DNA of 64,000 nt, from assembly GCA_020632885.1 (NCBI GenBank), contig JACKEQ010000004.1, positions 310,001-374,000 of the forward strand, given 5' to 3'. Below, in pieces: positions 60,783-64,000 of the stretch. The stretch comes from Alphaproteobacteria bacterium (lineage in GTDB: Bacteria; Myxococcota_A; UBA796; GCA-2862545). The translations under genes were made by a program, and so were the position numbers. The notes under the pieces were generated by a model. It was not told the origin of the DNA and did no database searches. It saw only the letters and a list, made by a program, of their open reading frames with translations. Position 1 is the first letter of the stretch; the number at the start of each line of letters is the position of its first letter.

Positions 60783-62402
60783 ATGGATGAGCTCCAGGAC
60801 GCCGAGGCGGCCCTCGTCGCGCAGCTCGCGGACATGCTCGACCGTGCGCCCGACGCCGTGCTGGACGTCCTGCTCACGCCGCCCGAGGACCCCGGCCAGG
60901 TGGCCACGACGGTGGACGACGGCCACTTCACGCGCCTGTCGCTCCGCGCCCTCGGCCCCCGCCTGCGGTGGGCCCAGCCCGTCGGCGACCTCTCCCTCGA
61001 TCTCGCGGGCCTCGCGAAGGTCGAGGAGCTCGACGTCACCGGGCTCCAGCTCACCCACCTGAGCCTCGCGGGCGTCCCCGCGCTCCAGCGGCTCGAGGCC
61101 AGCGAGAACGAGCTCCGCCACCTCGACCTCGCGCCGGTCTCCCGGCTCCGCGTGCTGCACGTGGCGGCCAACGACCTCATGGTGCTCGACCTGCGCGGAC
61201 TGCCCGAGCTCTGGTTCGTCGACGCCTCCGGCAACGAGCTCACCGGCCTGCTGGTGCGCGATCCCCACAAGCTGAAGGTGCTCCGCGCATCCCGCAACCA
61301 GCTCATGGTGCTCGATCTCGGCACGGGGCCCGAGCTCACCGAGCTGAACGTGTCCCGCAACGCGCTCGTGTCCCTCGCCCTGAACGCGCCCCGCCTGCGC
61401 CACCTGGACGTGCAGGACAACCAGCTCACCGAGCTGCCCCTGGCCGGCCTCCCTGCCCTCCGCACGCTCGCCACGGGGCGGAACCGCCTGGCGTCCCTGA
61501 ACCTCGCTGCGGCCCCGGAGCTCCGGTCCCTCGCCGCGAGCCACAACTACCTGGACGCCCTCGACCTCACGCCCCTCAAGGCCCTCGAGCGCGCGAAGGT
61601 GGCGCGCAACCAGCTCACCAGCCTGGTGCTCGGGCCGAGCCCGGCCCTCGAGCGGCTCGACTGCCACGCCAACCGCCTCGAGACCCTGGAGCTGGGCGAC
61701 GTCGCCACGCTCCGGCGGCTCCACTGCGGCGGGAACCGGCTGTCGGCCCTCGACACGTCCGGCGCCACGGCCCTCTGCGAGCTCCGGGCGTCCCACAACC
61801 AGCTACGGTCCCTCGACCTGTCGCCCAACAAGCACCTCGCGCGCGTCGAGGTCCGCCACAACCCCCTCGAGACCCTCGTGATCGGCGAATCCCCCACCCT
61901 CGCCCACCTCGAGGTGGACCCCGGCCCCGCCATCCACGCCACCGAGGTCCAGCGGCGGCGCCTGGCGGCCCTGCGCGACCGGCCAGCCGAGAAGGACCCC
62001 GCGAAGATGGACCGCTTCGAGCTCCACCGCTTCGCCGCCGTCTACGACGAGCCCGACCGGGAGGCCGTCCTACACGGCATCGTCGTCGACACCGACCGCT
62101 GCGCGCTCGGAACGGCCGTGATGGTGTACTGGATGAGCTCGCCGCACTACTACCTCCGCTTCGACGAGCGCACCGAGGTGCCCGCCTACGCCCTCCTCGG
62201 CTGGGACCTGCTGGAGGCCATCGAGGAGCGCGTGCGGGACGGGGCCTACACCCACGACGACGTGTTCTTCGACCCCCGCAACGACCAGCAGACCGTCGAT
62301 GTCGTCGGTCGCGACTGGACGCGCTACGGGATGGACCCCAGGGGCCGCCAGCCCCCCGCGTTCATGACCCATGCGCGCGGCCTCCCCCCGACGGAGCGAT
62401 GA
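60783..62402 (+). CDS. Leucine-rich repeat protein with C-terminal DUF4274 domain
   Basis: A 539-residue protein without a signal peptide. After a short helical start, about 15 leucine-rich repeats of 21 residues run from about residue 75 to 390 (for example LRVLHVAANDLMVLDLRGLP and LRHLDVQDNQLTELPLAGLP). A C-terminal domain (about 415-510) fits DUF4274: FELHRFAAVYDEPDREAVLH, CALGTAVMVYWMSSPHYYL. Cytoplasmic protein binding is likely. GGAGG at 60773-60777 supports the ATG; GTG 60777 is possible. Its stop overlaps the next ATG, so the pair is co-translated. Confidence 0.85.
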   Translation: MDELQDAEAALVAQLADMLDRAPDAVLDVLLTPPEDPGQVATTVDDGHFTRLSLRALGPRLRWAQPVGDLSLDLAGLAKVEELDVTGLQLTHLSLAGVPALQRLEASENELRHLDLAPVSRLRVLHVAANDLMVLDLRGLPELWFVDASGNELTGLLVRDPHKLKVLRASRNQLMVLDLGTGPELTELNVSRNALVSLALNAPRLRHLDVQDNQLTELPLAGLPALRTLATGRNRLASLNLAAAPELRSLAASHNYLDALDLTPLKALERAKVARNQLTSLVLGPSPALERLDCHANRLETLELGDVATLRRLHCGGNRLSALDTSGATALCELRASHNQLRSLDLSPNKHLARVEVRHNPLETLVIGESPTLAHLEVDPGPAIHATEVQRRRLAALRDRPAEKDPAKMDRFELHRFAAVYDEPDREAVLHGIVVDTDRCALGTAVMVYWMSSPHYYLRFDERTEVPAYALLGWDLLEAIEERVRDGAYTHDDVFFDPRNDQQTVDVVGRDWTRYGMDPRGRQPPAFMTHARGLPPTER

Positions 62403-63247
62403 CCGAAGCCGAGTGGATCGCCCTCTTCGAGAGGCAGAAGCGCCACCTCATCGACCCGCGACGGTGCACGGTCGCGCCCGACGGCGACGGTGGGAGCTTG
62501 TACGCCGCGCTGTACGACGGGCGTGACTTCGAGTCGTTCGAGGAGTTCGAGGCCTGGATCGCCTGGACCACGAAGATCCAGCCGTCCCTCATCACCGATG
62601 GGCCCAGCCTGGGACGGGTGGAGTGGTCCGGACCCAGCACCCTCAAGCTCCCCTACGACGCCCTCACGCCCGGGCCCACGCTGAGGCACGCCATCAAGGC
62701 CCTCTGCACCGCCCCGGAGCTCGACTGGGTGCGCGCCCTGGCCCCGGTGAACGGGCGCCTCCGCACCGCGGACAGCCTCGACGCGCACGTGCTCGACGGG
62801 TGGCTCACCCTCTTCCGCCTCCCCGGCGAGGAGGAGGAGCCGCTCACCTGGTACCGCGTGGACCTCCCGGACCCCGCGTGGCGCGAGCACCTCGTCTCCG
62901 ACCTGGCCGTGCGCCTGCGGGTGGAGCTCGCCGGTCTCGGTCACTTCGACAGCACCTGCGACGACCACGGCTGCCGGATCTGGTTCAAGGCGAGCCCCCT
63001 CCTCCAGGACGCCCTGGACGACGGGAAGGCCGTGATCGGCTCGCCGCTCCAGACCACCATCGCGAGCTCGTTGCTGGACGGGGAGGCCGTCTACCTCACG
63101 CGGCTCGGGCTCCTCGAGGTCGATCGTGTGGTGGACGCCCGCTCGGGCGAGCCCCGCACCGTGCACGTCGTCTCGTTCCAGGCCGACACGGAGCTCCTGC
63201 TGGACCTCGACGAGGCGGTCCGGGCGAACACGCTGCCCCCGCGCTGA
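62399..63247 (+). CDS. Conserved-looking protein of unknown function
   Basis: A 282-residue acidic protein without signal or membrane segments. It has alternating helical and strand text, a Trp-rich central part (LDWVRALAPVNG) and a Cys-His pair in TCDDHGCRIWF. No named family is recognised. ATGA overlap with the LRR/DUF4274 gene points to a shared function, perhaps as partners in one complex. A hairpin terminator follows 33 bases after the stop. Confidence 0.75.
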   Translation: MTEAEWIALFERQKRHLIDPRRCTVAPDGDGGSLYAALYDGRDFESFEEFEAWIAWTTKIQPSLITDGPSLGRVEWSGPSTLKLPYDALTPGPTLRHAIKALCTAPELDWVRALAPVNGRLRTADSLDAHVLDGWLTLFRLPGEEEEPLTWYRVDLPDPAWREHLVSDLAVRLRVELAGLGHFDSTCDDHGCRIWFKASPLLQDALDDGKAVIGSPLQTTIASSLLDGEAVYLTRLGLLEVDRVVDARSGEPRTVHVVSFQADTELLLDLDEAVRANTLPPR

Positions 63248-63280
63248 GCTGACACTCCGGCTGCCGAAGGCGGCCTGCGC

Positions 63281-63298
63281 GGCCCGCTTGCGCGGGCC
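63281..63298 (+). terminator. GC-rich hairpin terminator
   Basis: GGCCCGC (63281-63287) and GCGGGCC (63292-63298) form a perfect 7-bp stem with a TTGC loop, followed by TT. It lies between the plus-strand unknown gene and a convergent membrane-protein gene that ends at 63303, so it could serve both. Confidence 0.6.
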
Positions 63299-63302
63299 TT
63301 GC

Positions 63303-63860
63303 CTAGGTCTCCAGCACCCGCCGCATGGCCTCCGGGACGTCGCGCTCCGTGCCGTGGGCCACCTGGGCCTCGTTCGCAGTCGCCACGAAGTCGAACACCT
63401 CCTCCGGGTTGCTGAAGGTCTCCCAGACGTGCTTCTCCGACCCTCCGTCCAGCACGAGACGCTCGGCCGTGATGCGCAGGTCCAGGCGCTCCAGCGGGAC
63501 CTGATCGACCTCGGTGTGGTCGCGCAGCAGCACCACCGACCCCCGGCGGAGCTCGAGGGTCCACACGGGGGCCTCGAGCCACGGGAGCGACACCCGCCAG
63601 CCCACGAGCGTGGCGATGGCGAGCGGGAGGCCGATCCAGTTGGGTGCCCCGAGGACCAGGGACACGGCCAACACCACGAAGAACGACACGCCCCAGAGCA
63701 CGTCGAAGCCCATCAACGGCTGGTCGCTCCCACGCATGCCGAAGTCGGAGATCTGCGTGTTCGCGAACCCGATGAGACCCGTCTCGGTGCCGCGGAGCTG
63801 CAGAGTGGCCACCACCTCGGGCGTGTCCCGTGACGCCGGTCTCGCGTTCGTGCCGAACAT
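63303..63860 (-). CDS. Two-helix membrane protein of unknown function
   Basis: A 185-residue protein. Residues 1-48 are polar, two adjacent hydrophobic helices occupy about 50-92 (VLWGVSFFVVLAVSLVLG, WIGLPLAIATLVGW), and a C-terminal soluble domain of about 90 residues is rich in short strands (VWTLELRRGSVVLLRDHTEV, LDLRITAERLVLDGG), reminiscent of PH-like domains. The frameshifted protein at 16.2-16.8 kb has a similar two-helix plus strand layout. Not recognised. The ATG at 63860 gives the best start. Confidence 0.7.
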   Translation of the reverse strand: MFGTNARPASRDTPEVVATLQLRGTETGLIGFANTQISDFGMRGSDQPLMGFDVLWGVSFFVVLAVSLVLGAPNWIGLPLAIATLVGWRVSLPWLEAPVWTLELRRGSVVLLRDHTEVDQVPLERLDLRITAERLVLDGGSEKHVWETFSNPEEVFDFVATANEAQVAHGTERDVPEAMRRVLET

Positions 63861-63879
63861 CGTCCCTCCCGAACGCCCG

Positions 63880-64000
63880 TTATCCCGTCCACCAACCAGG
63901 CGCGGAGACCTCCCGCACACCCATGCATTCGCGGAGGTCGTGGTGGAGCCGGAGCTGCGCGATCCGGCCCGGAGGTGCCGTCCACCCCGCGTGGTCCTCG
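63880..64000 (-). CDS. C-terminal end of an unidentified protein (partial)
   Basis: The minus-strand frame is open from the window edge to TAA (63880-63882), giving 39 residues that include PGRIAQLRLHHDLRECMG and end in GWWTG. Codon third positions are G or C as in neighbours. It would be the gene preceding the two-helix protein, 19 bases away. Too short to assign. Confidence 0.45.
   Translation of the reverse strand, partial: EDHAGWTAPPGRIAQLRLHHDLRECMGVREVSAPGWWTG

Noticed and set aside
63713..63985. Minus-strand open frame spanning the start of the two-helix protein
   Set aside because: It overlaps the better-supported frame and has Pro/Arg-rich shadow composition; the partial frame ending at 63880 is more protein-like.

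Overview
The window is a GC-rich bacterial chromosome segment with dense, mostly co-directional gene runs. Stop and start codons repeatedly overlap as ATGA, GTGA or TGATG, and GTG or TTG starts are common. A Gram-negative envelope is indicated by a BamD-like protein and many lipoproteins with a lipobox. A eukaryotic-type Ser/Thr kinase, several secreted proteins of unknown function, and a 16-of-17 match to the Myxococcus-type LexA box in front of cinA-recA together suggest a myxobacterium-like (Myxococcota/deltaproteobacterial) lineage. That assignment is an inference; no rRNA or tRNA gene is visible.

Layout. 1-6.6 kb: the C-terminal part of a P-type cation ATPase; a minus-strand ruvX / membrane protein / ABC permease / ABC ATPase operon; and a plus-strand, probably SOS-controlled cinA-recA pair. 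6.6-13.1 kb: a divergent iron-responsive island with two Fur boxes between an imelysin / HTTM / L-domain lipoprotein operon (minus) and an imelysin / di-heme oxidoreductase operon (plus). 13.1-16.8 kb: a secreted protein, an alpha/beta hydrolase and a membrane protein gene broken by a one-base frameshift. 16.9-30.5 kb: alaS, M28 peptidase, quinone reductase, two tandem Lys-rich exported proteins, prfC, inorganic pyrophosphatase, a GNAT enzyme, two paralogous anchored proteins, an exported protein and an M20 peptidase. 30.5-32.2 kb: a gene-poor, partly lower-GC scar with imperfect ~250-bp tandem repeats, a small lipoprotein, a truncated metzincin protease and a remnant of an IS21-type transposase.

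32.2-43 kb: a membrane histidine kinase, a Ser/Thr dehydratase, a TVP38-type protein, then a plus-strand run containing a membrane sulfatase-fold protein that has lost its catalytic residues, xseA, an FAD monooxygenase, a thioesterase and a ketopantoate reductase; next a short endonuclease V and an SDR. 43-48.6 kb: two lipoproteins, DUF1844, a BamD-like protein and an Ig-like lipoprotein closed by a strong bidirectional hairpin. 48.6-53.4 kb: a five-gene minus-strand operon (SDR, divergent queA, selA, J-domain/HTH protein, rluD-like) weighted toward RNA modification. 53.5-60.7 kb: an XRE-cupin regulator, an RND-type membrane protein, a large lipoprotein, an SRPBCC-DUF5939-degenerate cyclase-kinase fusion and a DUF2007 zinc-ribbon protein. 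60.8-64 kb: a leucine-rich repeat/DUF4274 protein, an unknown protein, a two-helix membrane protein and the C-terminal end of a further gene.

The best candidates for less-described biology are the Fur-controlled double-imelysin island with its L-domain lipoprotein, the pseudo-cyclase/kinase fusion coupled to a DUF2007 protein, and the membrane pseudo-sulfatase.
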